Positions 36,301-48,136 of a stretch of DNA of 64,000 nt are shown here, piece by piece. This DNA is from Acanthornis magna. Taxonomy: Eukaryota; Chordata; Aves; Passeriformes; Acanthizidae. The stretch spans positions 3,348,501 to 3,412,500 of the forward strand of contig JAWUZG010000138.1 of assembly GCA_036785705.1 (NCBI GenBank). The letters are read 5' to 3'. Position 1 is the first letter of the stretch; each line of letters begins with the position of its first letter. The notes beneath the pieces are model-generated. The model made no database searches. It saw only the letters and a list, made by a program, of their open reading frames with translations, and was not told the origin of the DNA. The translations under genes and the position numbers were made by a program.

Positions 36301-38779
36301 CTGGGGTGGCCCTTGTACCAGCCCAGGCATCCTGGGTGACCTGGGCAAAGTCCCTTTGCCTCCCCCAGCAGCCTCAGTCCCCAGTCCCCATTGAGAGTTG
36401 TGTATTTTCCTTCCTTGGAGGAATGATTTGAGGATAAAGGCATTAAATAATGGATTGTAAGTCACCCCAGCCGTGCTCATCTGGGGCTGGGATAGCCTGG
36501 GCTGTCAGCACTGCCAGGACACCTCGATCTCTGCTCCAGACCCCCAGGGATGGGGCTGGGGCTGGCTCTGCCCAGAGGGGTCAGTGCTGCTGTGGGAATG
36601 CAAGGGAAGCGAGGGGAGCCTGTTCCATCAGTGTCCCCATGTCCTTGGGGGACGCTGCTGGTGCCAAAGGGCTTTTTCTGCCCTGCTGGAACCCAAAATC
36701 AGGAGTGTTAAATCCCCAAGCTTCCCATGGCCACCTCTTTGCCCACCAGTTGTGCCTTTTCCATGGTGAGAGGAGCAGAACATGTGATGAGCCCACGAGG
36801 GGTGTGAGCCAGAGCTCTCCTGATGAAGCCCATTCCATCCACAGCCCCCCAGAGCCTTGGAGGAAACCCTGGCAGGTGGCACCACAGCAGGGGTTGGGTT
36901 CCCAGCCGCAGCAGCCCCTGGGTCAGCTCCAGTGACACCCCTGGGGTTGGGACCTTCTGCAGGGAGGATGGCCTTGGGGAACAGGTCAGTTCCTTACCCC
37001 CAAAAAGCAACAAATCCCATCATCACTTGAGCTGCTCTTCCTGAATGGAGAGCTGGTGGCAGCCCTGCCTCATCCCGGGAAATGCAGCTGTGCTGGAACA
37101 GTGGGATTTGGGAAGATCAGACACACACAGAGTGCTTTCATCCCAGGGGCTCCTGAGTGCCATCAAGATCTGCCCCAGTTCAGCAGTCAAGGTTTGTTTT
37201 GGGGTTGAGGCCTCTGGTTTTCTCGCTAGATAAGAAAATTGAGCTTTGTGGTGAAGTGTTGGACTGGTTCTTCCTTCAGACAAGGCCCAGGTGACTCAGA
37301 GCAGGGAACAGCACAATTACAGAACAAGGAAAAAAAAAAGACAAAACCAATGCAGGGAGCAGCAGATAAACAATGCTGCAGTGCTGAGCTCTCCTTCCTG
37401 CCCTCAGCCATCCGGAGAGGGAGCACTGGGGCTGGGGGAGCCCAGCTCTCCCGGGAGGCTCTCCCAGCAGGGGAAACAGCTGGGAAATGATGGAAAAGCT
37501 TTGCCATTCACAAAATCGTTGTCAGGGTGTGAGCTGGGGGTTCTCTGAGCACACTGAGCTAGGGTGCCCCAAGCTCCCCACTCTGACCCAGATGTTTCCC
37601 CTGCTCACACACAGGGTTAATGCCATATTCCCAATCCCAGAGAGCCCCAAGTGCTTCCACAGGGAGAGGAAATGAGTGGCAATGAAAGTGAGTTCTGGAG
37701 ATACAGGAGCACAGTTAGAGCTCGGGGGTTTGGGTGTCTCAGGGATGCTGGAGGAGGGCAAACCAGCACAGGAGCATCCATGGGGGCAGGTTCCCACCTG
37801 GGGACCACTTTTCCCAGCACAAACTGGTCCCAGGGAGAGCTGGCCTGCTGGGGACTTGTTCTTTGCAAGGTGACTCTAAACACTGTTGGGTGGAGCAAAA
37901 TGTCTCATTTCATCAGAAATGAGAAGTTTCATTTTTTTCTGGCTTGATTTTTACTTTTTGAATCACAGTCAGATGAAGGCAAACACTGCTTCGAAATGAG
38001 TTGCAAGGTTTTGTTCTGAGTCCTTGAGACCTCCTCTCTCCACATCTCTCCCTGTGCACCCTCTGGGCAGATGCATTTTGTTGGAATCCACTCCCATTCA
38101 CTGAGGAATTCCCTCACCCCAGAACCCTTTCTCTGATTATTTTATTCTTTTTGCTGAGCCTCTTGCAGCTCTGTTTTCCCTTCTATTCTGATTTAGTTTG
38201 CTGCTTTGGTTGCACAACCTTGGGAAAACAATCCTAAATTTCAGGTTGAGCATCTCCATTATCATCAAGGCTGTTCCTGAGGCCACCTCTTGTGCTGGCC
38301 TGCAGGAAGGACATGGCAAAGGTGCCCTCTTGGTGCTGAGAGCCCCCACGTGCCTGTTTCACATGGGCAGTGCTGTGAATTCTGCTCCTGATGCTCCAAC
38401 AACATCCCTGTGGCTTTATCAGCTCGAGGATGGCACATCCCAGAGCAAAGGACAGCTGAGGTGGGCAGTGCAGGGACCCTGCTCCTGATATTTTGAATTT
38501 TCTTTTTCTTTCAGCGGAGCCTTTATCTCCAAAACTCCCAAAGAAAAAGCAGTTACACTTTGGACCTGTTGTTGTTTGTTTGCGCCCCTTGGGTTTATTT
38601 TTTTGGCGTTCACAGAGTCTTCACCTCCCAAACCCAGCCTTAAACTCTGGTTGCTAATGCAGGTAATCTTGGGGCCAGGATTTGGGAAATCCCATTAAAT
38701 AACTCCACTTTGGAGCGACACGAAGGGCTGGGATGGAGGGGTTTGAGTGTGGCTGACTCGTCTTAGGCATTTCTGAGCT

Positions 38780-39200
38780 TCCTGTGGGTTTTGTGCTCCG
38801 ATCCCTCGGGCTGCTCGGGGCAAGGCTGAGCGGGGCCGGGCCGTGCCGGGCGGGGCTGGGGCGATAAAACCACTCGAGATTACGGAGCGGAGCGCTGCTG
38901 CCGGGGATGTGCCGCTGTCCCCACCGCAGCGTCGGAGGCTGAGCCCGGTAGCCTCTCGGGGCTCTGCACAGGCTCGGAGCTCAGCGCGCCCCACACCAGG
39001 GTCTCCCCTCCCCTGTGCTCGGGGCGGGGGATTTGGCTTTTTTTGGGTGGCGGTGCTCGGGGTGAGGCGATGCTGAGCGCTGCCGGCGTCACACGTGTGC
39101 GGTTGCTGTGTCCCCTGTCCCCCCCTCGCCCTCCCCGGCTCTTGCTGCCTCTCAGAGCTCGCTGGGTTCGCCCTTCCCTGGGAGTACAGCACCGGAGGGA
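38780..39200 (+). promoter_or_regulatory. Internal GC island with core-promoter-like layout
   Basis: CpG-dense DNA contains a GC box (GGGCGGGGC near 38849), a TATA-like GATAAAA at 38863-38869 and CpG-rich downstream sequence ending in donor-like sites at about 38948 (CCG/GTAGCC) and 39060 (GGG/GTGAGG). It could be an alternative PIK3R5 promoter or drive a lncRNA. No protein product is recognised. Confidence 0.4.
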
Positions 39201-39661
39201 CCCACGGGGCAGGGCTGGGACAGGCACCCCGAGTGAGAGAAGTCAATCCTGCCCGGTCTGAGGCAGAATCTGTGTCTGCATTTGGGATTTCGCCCCTGGC
39301 TGCCACCCGGGGCACACAGCTCTCCCTGTCTCCGGGTTTTCGCTGGGGTGTGATGCCTTAGGTGTGGCTTTGCCGGTGAAGACCAAGAATTAGACACAAC
39401 CGATGACCAGAGGCTGCTCATTTCAGGAGATGGCAGAGCACTTCCCTTATTTCTGCCTCTCCTGGATGTTATTTTTCCCTTGCTTGGATGATGATCCATC
39501 CTTTGGCTGCAGAGTGTTTTTAAGCTCCTTTCTAAGCTGGAGAATCCCCCCCTCTGACTGCAGATCTGTCTTTCTGCCACATCCTGGTGCTTTGTGGCCG
39601 TGGTCAGCCCGACAGACAGATCAGCAGCAGAACTGACCGCACAGACGTGCAGCTCTTAGGT

Positions 39662-39715
39662 CAGGCTTAGCTTTCCCACTGTCTGACAGGACTAAGAGTG
39701 GGAAAGCTAAGCCTG
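39662..39715. other. Perfect 19-bp inverted repeat with 16-base loop
   Basis: Left arm 39662-39680 is the exact reverse complement of 39697-39715. One G-U pair and two further pairs extend the stem to about 22 bp in RNA. The core arm reads AGGCTTAGCTTTCCCACT. It could be a miRNA-like hairpin, a regulatory dyad or a replication template-switch scar. Confidence 0.85.
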
Positions 39716-40719
39716 GCCCTGGCCATGGACTAACCCTGGCCACCGCTGTGCCTCCCACAGAGCCATCTGCTCATGGGAATGGGAGCTGGGAGTTCACTTG
39801 GGCCGCTTTGTGCAAAGAAGCCTCTCAGGGCTGAGATCCATGGCTGGGCTCACCCACCCCAGCCCCGAGCTGGGTGATGTCGGTGGTGTTGCTTTGGTGG
39901 GGAGGAGCAGGCAGGGCACAGTGCCCGTGGTGGCTGTCCCTCCCAGGAGCTGAGCAGCCCCAGGTGTGTGGCTCACAGGGAGTGTCCCTCCCAGGAGCTT
40001 TGGGAATGTTGCTGGTGGCAGTTTGGATGAGTCGCAGATCACCTTTCAATTCCAGTCTCTTCCTGCACTGCTGCCAAGGACACCCCCAGCCCCACGGTGC
40101 CCACTGTGGGTGCCCAGCTGGCGCCTGGGGGGAGCAGCAATCCAACCCTGGGTGTAGAACCTGGCCCCTGCTGTGTCCCCTTTTGTCGGTGCTGTTTGGT
40201 ACTAAGAGGGCTCCGAAAGTGCCTTTGCACATCAGGTGCTTTCCCTGCCCTGCGGTGGAGCCTCTCCTTCAGCGCAGTTCTCAGGCACTGCGAGAACAGA
40301 GAGTGATCTCTGGCTCTGACTGAGCTCTCCAGTTCTCACATTCTCTGGTGTAAATGAGGCTTTGCAGTTCAGAAAGGCTGCTTGGATAGGCCTTGGTCCT
40401 GTTCTTTCTCTCAAGGGAGCTGCCAGGCTGGCACATCTCTTCTTCCCAAAACACCATTTCCCACTGATAAATCAGGATTTAATTCCCTCCTGTGAGCAAT
40501 GGGATGTCCTGTGTGATTCCTGCCCCTCAGCACCACTGTCCTGCAGGCACAGGTGCTCTTGTTATTCCAGAAGTAGATTTTCTTCTTGTGCCAGGACTTT
40601 TATCTTCTGTTTTAAGATGAAATCACTGCCTAAACCTCTGTTTCACATTTCACTCCCAAGCCTTGCTATTTGCTCAGAATCCTGCATTATGTGCCAATCC
40701 CAGAGCAGTTTTAAGGTTG

Positions 40720-40721
<2 letters not shown>

Positions 40722-40757
<36 letters not shown>
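40722..40757. repeat. (AT)n microsatellite, about 17 copies
   Basis: Pure AT dinucleotide array, followed by the small palindrome AATCATATATATGATT. Confidence 0.97.
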
Positions 40758-40759
<2 letters not shown>

Positions 40760-42739
40760 CATATATATGATTACATAAAGTTCATATCATGGCTTGTTGC
40801 TCATCTATTACATCAAGACTTTCTGCAGGTCAAACCTTCCCAGAGTCGGGGACAAATTACTATGAAAATTTTCCTTCCAGAGCTGTTCTCAGAGGTCTCA
40901 CCCATTACCAGCAGGATCTCCAAGCTCCCAGTCCAGTCCTTCCCAGCAGACATCCATCCCTACAGTTGGAATGTGCAGTTTCCCACTATTGAGCAGTTCA
41001 TTCCTGCTGCAGTTTTCCATCTCAGCGTGGCTGCTGAACCCCCAGGCACCCTGGGTGTCCAGGAGAGCAAATGCTTCCTGTGTTTCCTCTTCAAACCAAT
41101 CCCAGTGGAGCTTCGGGTGCTTTTGGCCTTCTGCAAACCCACCTTGGTCTGGCTGTGTGTCCACAGTGTGCCACCAGTGCCCTTCCGTGTGGAAAACTCC
41201 TCCTTGTGCTTCCTGCACTCTGTGTGGTGGATCCTCACCTCCAGGCCCTGAGTGTGCTCTGCTCCTCAGAGCTGTTCCTGCTCTGGCTCATTCCTGGCAC
41301 CCTGAGGGCAGGAGGCAATCCCAGCACTGCCTCAGGTGCTTTATCCATCCCTCATCCTGCCCTTCCAGCCTCTGCTGGGTGATCCTGTCCTGCTGCCCCT
41401 TCCCAACAGCCTCTGTCACTGACTCGCCACCTTAGTCTGGATGTGCATTGCTCAGAACTCCGTCTCCGAGGTCTTTGTGTCCCAGCTGGAGCAGAGCAGG
41501 AATGAGGTGTCCCCATGATGTCCCCGTTCCTGTGCAGCTCTCCTGTGGATTGATCTGAGGGTGCTGGAGCTGGGCTGGTGCAGAAAGCATTAAATGACAG
41601 CTCTTTGTTTCAGATTCTTTATGCCCTGGAAGAACAGCCTTCATTTCTGGTTCTCCTCTTCCTTTCCTCCTCCACAGCCCTGGAGACAGAGGAAGATAAG
41701 AGGGGGATAATGTGGGGTTTCTCTTGGGTGTGTTTGCCTGTTGGTTGGATTTTGCTGTGAGTACAGCAGGCAGCACCGTGGGGACCTTGCTATGGCTCAC
41801 ATTTGTCACATGTCCTGTTCCAAGCCATTTGGCTCCTCGCTTTATGGACAAGCAAAGGGGGAAGTCCCATGGGGTGTCCAGCCATTTCTGTGATTGACTC
41901 CTGAAGAAATCAGACCTTGTGGCAATTTTTGCAGTCCTATTTCTTGCTCCCAAGCCTCTGCCACCACCCGGGAACAGGAGTGATGCGCATGGAGAGCCAG
42001 CACAGCTTGGGTGGGTGAGGTGTGGGTGGCTCTGCAGAGGTGGCAGTGGTGACACATCCCTGGATTTCCCTTGTGTTTCCCCTCCATGGCCTCACCAGGG
42101 GCTGCTTTTTGTCAGTCTGTCCCTGGGCAGGGTTCAGTGAGGGCCAAGTCTGGGTTTTGGAAGTGATTCTCTGTGTTCCTTCTCTGCTGCCTCTTCCCCT
42201 GCAGGCTCAGGGAGTGGGGACTCCCTGGAGGTGAGGAGCCCAAGGAGTGAATGTCCCTCACGTCACCCATGGCTTGGTGTGCCCTTATCCTCAGTGTCAC
42301 AGCAGCCTGTGCCCTGCTCAGCGGGACAGGAGCCTGGCCCTGTAGGAGCCGCGGTGTTTGGGTGGCACAGCCTCCTCTGCAACACCCCGAGAGGATGTTT
42401 GTCAAACCAGCTGCCTCCTGGATCTTCTGATACCCTGCCTTGGTGCGGTTTGAGTGAACATCTTATCACCCTCATCTCCCTGCTCTGTGCACAGCTCTCA
42501 CTTGATAAACACACCAAGGCTGAAGTTTTTCTTGAAAATCGCAGGTTTCTGCCCGCACCACCCCGTTTTCTACAAAGGCTTCCTCCAGCTGCTCCCTCCC
42601 TCGCTCTGAGTTTCTATCTTTGGCTCCTGTCTGAGGTGGAGAGGAGGCAGTAAGATCTTGCAAGCAGAGTTGAAACCCAAGATTTTCTTCCGTAATCTAA
42701 GAAAAACAGACACTTTCCCTGCAGGAGCAGGCACCAGCT

Positions 42740-42807
42740 CCTGTCCTGGGATGCAGATGCGTCTCCCAAAGCCCCTGTCCTGAAATGCAGATGCATCTCC
42801 CAAAGCT
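42740..42807. repeat. Two-copy 34-bp tandem repeat
   Basis: CCTGTCCTGGGATGCAGATG and following bases are repeated immediately with three or four changes. Confidence 0.88.
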
Positions 42808-43652
42808 CCTTTCCTGCCCCTTGGAGCACGAACTGGAGGAAGCAGAGAGCAGAGGGGGAGCTGGAAGGAGATGATGGCCCTGCTGGGGTCATTGTGTGAG
42901 GATCTTGCCTTGGAAAAAGCTCTGTTAAGGATCCCTTTTCTTTAAACCAAATTAAGTGATTTTCCTTCTGGAGCAGCATCAGCCCAAGCTCCTGTTTCCT
43001 TTAACCTCATCAGGCTTCTTTTTCTTGTCTCCTCAGTGCCCTGAGCCCTCCAGCAGCTCCGAGACAGGTTCTGAGCCACGTCCTGGCACCAGCCCAGGTG
43101 AGGTGTCTGTGCCCATCCTCACTGCCACTGTCCCCAGACCCGGGCAGTGAGTTCAGAGCTGCTCCTGAGGGCCAAGGGCTTTGTTTTTCCTCTGCTGTTT
43201 CCTGCCCAGGACGCTGAGCCTCAGAACAATCGGGGCAGGAAAGGGTGTTGTGCTGCCCCGAGGGTACCCGGGACTTTCCCCAGAGCTGCTTCCCTGCTGC
43301 AGGATCCCCTGGAAGGGCTGAGGGCTCCAGCCAGCTCCTTTCCTGCCCAGCGGTGTCCCCAGGAGATGCTGCTGGGATTTGCTGTCGTGGGAGCGGAGAT
43401 CTCAGCTTGCTCCGTGTCTGCCTGTGTTTGCTCTCTGCCAGGAGTGGATTTTAGGGCATTTGCTGCTGGGGTGGTGCCTCCCCAGGCGCCGGGGATTTGT
43501 CCTGCTGGGGACAGGGTCTGACCCTCTTCTCTCCGTGATTTCGGAACACCCACTTTGGACTTGATCTTCCCCGTGTTCCCATCTCCTGGGGGCTGTCCTG
43601 GACCCCACCTCTGCAGGAGATCAGAGAAGTCCTTGGAGTGTTGAAGGTGGGG

Positions 43653-43721
43653 CTCGTGTGGACCCTGACACAAGACAAGTGTTTGTCCTCGTGTGGACAC
43701 TGACCAAGACAAGTGTTTGTC
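43653..43721. repeat. Two-copy 34/35-bp tandem repeat
   Basis: CTCGTGTGGAC-CTGAC-CAAGACAAGTGTTTGTC occurs twice head to tail. Confidence 0.9.
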
Positions 43722-43964
43722 CCTGCTGGAAGGCTGCTCTGAGCATTGTCCCAGCTGTGCCAAGCTGCTGATGTGCACAGGGACCTCCTGGGTGTGGAGC
43801 AGACCCTGAGCAGGAGAAAAGCCCTCAAGGGAAAGGTCCCAGGGCACCGAAGGCAAGTGGGGGAACCCCAGTGGGTCCCAGCTGAGTGGAAAGTCCCTGT
43901 CAGGGAGCTGTGATACCCTGAGGGCTTCCCGTGACCTCTGGCGGTGTCACAGCTCAGCAGGAAA

Positions 43965-44200
43965 ATGTTCTTTTTTGTTGGTAATTTTTTTCATACTATT
44001 TAAAAACTTTTTTATTTTTACAAACCTTTTGCCTCAAGCAGGGCAAGGGAAAATCTAAAACCAGTGATCAGCGAGTTCCCACTTCCCATCAAGGGGTAAA
44101 TGTTTTGTGTTTGGTGTTGATTAACAGAAACAATTAATTTGTCTGTTCATCTTTGTAACTGTGGCCCACAGAGATAAATGAAGCCTCTTAACTAAGTAAT
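43965..44200. other. AT-rich intronic block
   Basis: A run of T-rich and A-rich sequence (TATTTAAAAACTTTTTTATT) and AACAATTAATTTG stand out from GC-rich surroundings. No repeat family recognised; possibly regulatory or simply low complexity. Confidence 0.35.
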
Positions 44201-44895
44201 CTTGGATGGAAATTCCCCAAAGATCTGTCACCTGTGCAAGGACAATTTCACAAATAATCTGAAGATATTTTCCAAGCTGAGCTTTGGTGTGCTGGGCCTT
44301 TTCTCGCTCTCTTTAACCAGTGCTTTTTTATCTGGTGAGAAAATGATTATAAATTGCCCTTTTGGGCACTCAGGCCTTCAGAGGGGATGGGTTCAACCTC
44401 GCCCTGTGCCCAGAACTTCGGGAATTGTTGGCCATGGTGTGTCTGGCTTGGTTGGTCAGCTCTGTTTGGCCAGGACTCTCCAGGTGAGATCCAACCCTGC
44501 CCCTGGGAGGAGCCCAGCCCTTCCCGACCCTGCTGGTTCTTCCAGGAGATGCCTTGGGGTGTAAGGAACATGCCTGGAGAGCTGCAGCTTTGCCACAAGT
44601 CTCTATGGGACAGCAGGAAAATTGCTTCACTTTCCCCAGCATTGGCTTCTCTGCTTCTGCAGTGGTGACTGCATGGTTTGCACGGTGTTTGGGGGCTGCT
44701 TTTGAGGTGCAGTTAACTGAAGAAGAGAGCCCAATCCCATAGGGGAGCAAATCCCATGGCTCAGTTTTGTAGGGCTGGGTCTGGTGCCTCAGGGAGGGGT
44801 GGGGGGACATAGCCCTTCTGCTTGCCCTGCTCAGCTCCTGCTGGCACTGCAGGGCAGGAGGGGCAGTGGATCTGGGCACACTTTTCCATATAAAA

Positions 44896-45170
44896 TATCA
44901 CAGAATCCCAGGATCGTTCAGGTTGGAAAAGCCCTCCCAGCCCATGGAGCCCAAGCTGTGCCCAATGCCCACCTTGTCCCCAGCCCAGAGCACTGAGTGC
45001 CATGGCCAGGCCTTCCTGGGACACCTCCAGGGATGGGCACTCCAAACCTCCCTGGGCAGCCCTGCCAAGGCCTGACCTCCTTTTCCATGGAGAAATTCCT
45101 CCTGGTGTCCAACCTGCTGTGCTCCTGGCTAATGCCTTGTCCAGAGGGTGATGTTCAGTCGTTCCCACAG
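44896..45170 (-). mobile_element. CR1 LINE 3' fragment
   Basis: Starts ATCACAGAATCCCAGGATCG and continues with GGTTGGAAAAGCCCTCCCAG and CTCCAGGGATGGGCACTCC, standard antisense CR1. The left end is probably the full CR1 3' terminus. Confidence 0.92.
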
Positions 45171-45677
45171 CTGCTGTGGTGTCCCTGTGCTCCCTGGGAG
45201 CAGTGGAGCAGTCTCCAGGGGTGTCACAGAGGGCTGGACAGCCGTGTGGGCCCTGGGCTGTGTGGCCTGCAGAGCTGCTGTGGGGACAGTTGTGACAGTG
45301 TCCTGTGGGGAGGTCTCTCCTGCTGTCCTGTCTCAGCTGCTCCATCAAACCCCTTCTCCCTTCCCTGGGTGGGGGTCGTGCTCCTCTTGGAAGTGTCGCT
45401 GTCTCCTGGGGACAAGGCAGGAATCCCACACCTTTCCCCAGCACTGCTTTTCTCGGCAATGCCCAGCCTTGTGACAAGGGTGTTCCCAGAGGTTGCCAGA
45501 GTGTGACCACTGGCAGGATTCACCCTGGCTGTGTTGTGAAATGTCCCCACAGGCTCTTCACTGTCCCTTCCACCTGCTCCCGGGCCCTTGCACCTTGTGG
45601 TTTTACCAAATCAACTCTTGGATTCTCCACTCTGCTGCTGGGAGTCCGGCTGGAGGGACAGGATGAAGGGACAGATT

Positions 45678-45716
45678 TATTTTTTACCTTCAGAGTTTCT
45701 CTGAAGGTAAAAAATA
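45678..45716. other. 18-bp perfect hairpin with 3-base loop and tandem tail
   Basis: Left arm 45678-45695 and right arm 45699-45716 are exact reverse complements (core TTACCTTCAGAG, CTCTGAAGGTAA) around TTT. Three further ATACCTTC-type units follow to about 45740. The layout suggests replication slippage or template switching. Confidence 0.85.
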
Positions 45717-47914
45717 CCTTCATATACCTTCAAATACCTTCCCCATAAAAAGGAAAGCATTGATCCAAAGCCTTGACCTCAGCACTTGTTTTCCTTGGTG
45801 TTCTCAAGATGCTTAACGGGGCTCTGAAAGTCAGATTATGTTCTCCGGAACCTCCGGCCTTGTCGTCATGCTCAGCGTGGGTGGCAAGGAGGGGACAGTC
45901 AGGGAAAGACACAGCAGAAAAGGTTGCAAAGTTCCTGCTCGGTTGTGGTGGACAAAGCGAGGCCTTTCCCATGGAAAATGCTTCCATAAGCACTGCCCTG
46001 GGACAGGAGGGCTGGGCTCATGTGTGGTCCACGGCACAGCAGGAAAAAAACCACCCAAAGCCTGCGTTTTGTGGTTTGAAGGATATTGCAATATCTTGGG
46101 TGAGTTTTATTTTAAATTCCCTGCCTGCTGTGTGCTGAGACTCACGAGGCACCCGTGGGAAGGGACGGTGGGGCTGCTGTAGAGTGAGGAGCGTTCCCCT
46201 CCCAGGACTGAGCTGAGCCTGAATCGAGCTGGGGTTTGAGCTGGGTGTTGTAACGGTGGCTGTGAGGCACTCTGGGCTCTCACTCACTGCTTCTCTCCTG
46301 CCACAGCCATGACAAAGGCGCTGGCCTGAGATTTCCCCAGTCCTTCTCGCGGCACTGGAGCGTTTCTCGGTGTTCCTCGCACAGTGCATGGACAAAAGTC
46401 CTGGTGCAGAGCCCAATTCCAGGCTTTGGCAGTGGCACACAAGGGCAGGAGCCCATGAGCTCTCTGGGGTGAAGGAGATGCTTGCACTGGGCAGGTCAGT
46501 GGTACTCAGGGCGGGTTTGCTTTCACCTCCCTGCAGCTGCTGGTGGATTCTCTCCAGTGCAGGGCAGGGCTGGAGTTGGCTCCCTGTGTTCTCGGGGAGC
46601 TCCAGCAGGCAGGCACAGCTTTCCTGAGCCTTTTTGGGGGAGCTGCTGGGAATGAAGTATGGGTGGAGGTGGCTGTGCTGAGGGCACGGGGTAGGGAGGG
46701 CGCGGAGCCTCTGCCAAGGTCACAGCAGCTTTTGCTCCAGGCAGCACTGCTGAGTACTGGCACCACATGTTGACCAAATGAGCAGAGAATGGAGCATTTT
46801 GGGTTGCTTTTGGAAATTCTGTGGGTGTGCGCATAGGTACAGGAGTGTGCTGTCCAAAGGCCTCCTTGCCAGGTAGGTTTTGTAGCATTGGCAGCTTTTA
46901 TTTCTTCTGCCTCAATTATTTTTGTGCATTTGTGTTGCTTCTAAACGAGAGGCAAAGAAGAATGTGTGGGATGGAGTTGTGTCTGTGCTTTGGGCATGGG
47001 GACACCTGGCCCAGGGTCCCTGTGGCAGTGCAGGGCAGGAGGGAATGTCCACCCTGCCACCTCTGACTGCTCACAGGCAGGAAGGTCTGGGCAGAGAACC
47101 TGGGAAGTGCTTTTAATGTCCCTGCTGTCCCACACAGGTGGATATGGGTTGGGTGGGATGGAACCTGCCTCCCCCAGCACAGGCTGTGCTAGCCAAGGTT
47201 TAGGTCTCCTCCTGGGCCCTGGAGGAGAAGTGGGAGGTGACAGAGCTGCAGTCATAATTTCACAATGTCCTGGCATGCTGGGCTCACGTCCCCTCCATGT
47301 TTGCCACCATTGCCACAAGGGCACGTGGACCTTTACTTTGTGCTGGCCATGTGGCAGCAAGGGGGCAGTTCTGGAGCCTTCCCTGAGCCCTCGGGGTGGG
47401 TTTGTGACCATCACCAGTGGACACTGGAGCCATCAAGGGCAATCCATGCCTAAGGGGAGGAGTAGGAGCTTGGGCTCTGCTGTCACCTTTCCCGGGCTGG
47501 ACCAGATGATCCTTTGGGATCTCTCCAGCCTGGGCTGTGCTGTGAATCCAGCCCACGTGCTGCAGCTGGGATCTCCTGCAGTGCTGTCTCCGGTGGAGGT
47601 TAGCCCGGGATCACCTCCTCACCACAGCCATGGAAGCGATTCCTGGTCTGCCCTGCCGACAGGAGCTGGGAGAGGGCAGAGCTGCAGAGCTGCAGCCCAG
47701 GGCCTGCCCTGGCCCCACTGCCTCTCCCAGTGGGGTGATGGATGTGTGTCCCAAGGCTGGGAGGGACCGGGGAGCAGAGGGAAGGTGACAGTGAGCGGAG
47801 AGGGCTGTTGTTGCTTTGGGGTGGGCATTGGGGTGGGCAGGGTGACAGGGCTGCTTTCCCCAGAGCTGTGCTGCAGCAGAGGCTCTGCTGTGCTCCTCCT
47901 GTGCTTCAGTGAGG

Positions 47915-47997
47915 ACCCTGTACCCTGCCCCTTGTATCTTACACCCTGTACCCTACCCCTTGTATCTTACACCCTGTACCCTACCCCTTGTATCCTC
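47915..47997. repeat. 28-bp minisatellite just upstream of exon 2
   Basis: Three units starting at 47915, 47943 and 47971 read ACCCTGTACCCTACCCCTTG plus TATCTTAC. The array ends about 30 bases before the exon 2 acceptor and so covers the usual branch-point interval. Confidence 0.92.
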
Positions 47998-48026
47998 TCC
48001 TTACTCTCCTCCATTTTCCCCTTCAG

Positions 48027-48136
48027 GAGATGAGTTAAAATGCAGCACACCACCTGCACAGAGGACAGGATCTACCACGCACTGGAGAGGTGCCTGCACG
48101 GGCTGAGCAGGGACGCCGTGTCCAGCAGATGGGCTG
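48027..48136 (+). CDS. PIK3R5: PIK3R5 exon 2: end of 5'UTR and codons 1-32
   Basis: The acceptor AG is at 48025-48026 after a pyrimidine-rich stretch and the donor GT is at 48137-48138 (CTG/GTAGGT, phase 1). Translation starts at the ATG at 48040, which has A at -3. It reads [18 protein letters not shown] and on to RWA, matching the known p101 N-terminus. An in-frame TGA at 48031 upstream of the ATG fixes the start within this exon. The 13-base leader contains a second ATG at 48030 followed by one codon and TAA, so a two-codon upstream ORF ends one base before the true start. A 28-bp tandem repeat ends about 30 bases before this exon. Confidence 0.95.

Larger units (their letters stand above)
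16170..48026 (+). other. PIK3R5: Putative intron 1 of PIK3R5 (about 32 kb)
   Basis: If exon 1 ends at 16169, this whole stretch is intronic. It contains no recognisable coding exon on either strand. It holds CR1 fragments, small tandem repeats, two hairpins, several AT-rich enhancer-like blocks and a second promoter-like GC island at 38.8-39.1 kb, listed separately. Parts not listed look like unique, ordinary avian intronic DNA. Confidence 0.5.

Noticed and set aside
46966..48033. 355-codon frame ending inside PIK3R5 exon 2
   Set aside because: It runs through intron sequence and the 28-bp minisatellite and ends at the TGA just before the true start. Composition is intronic, and the splice acceptor at 48026 lies within it.
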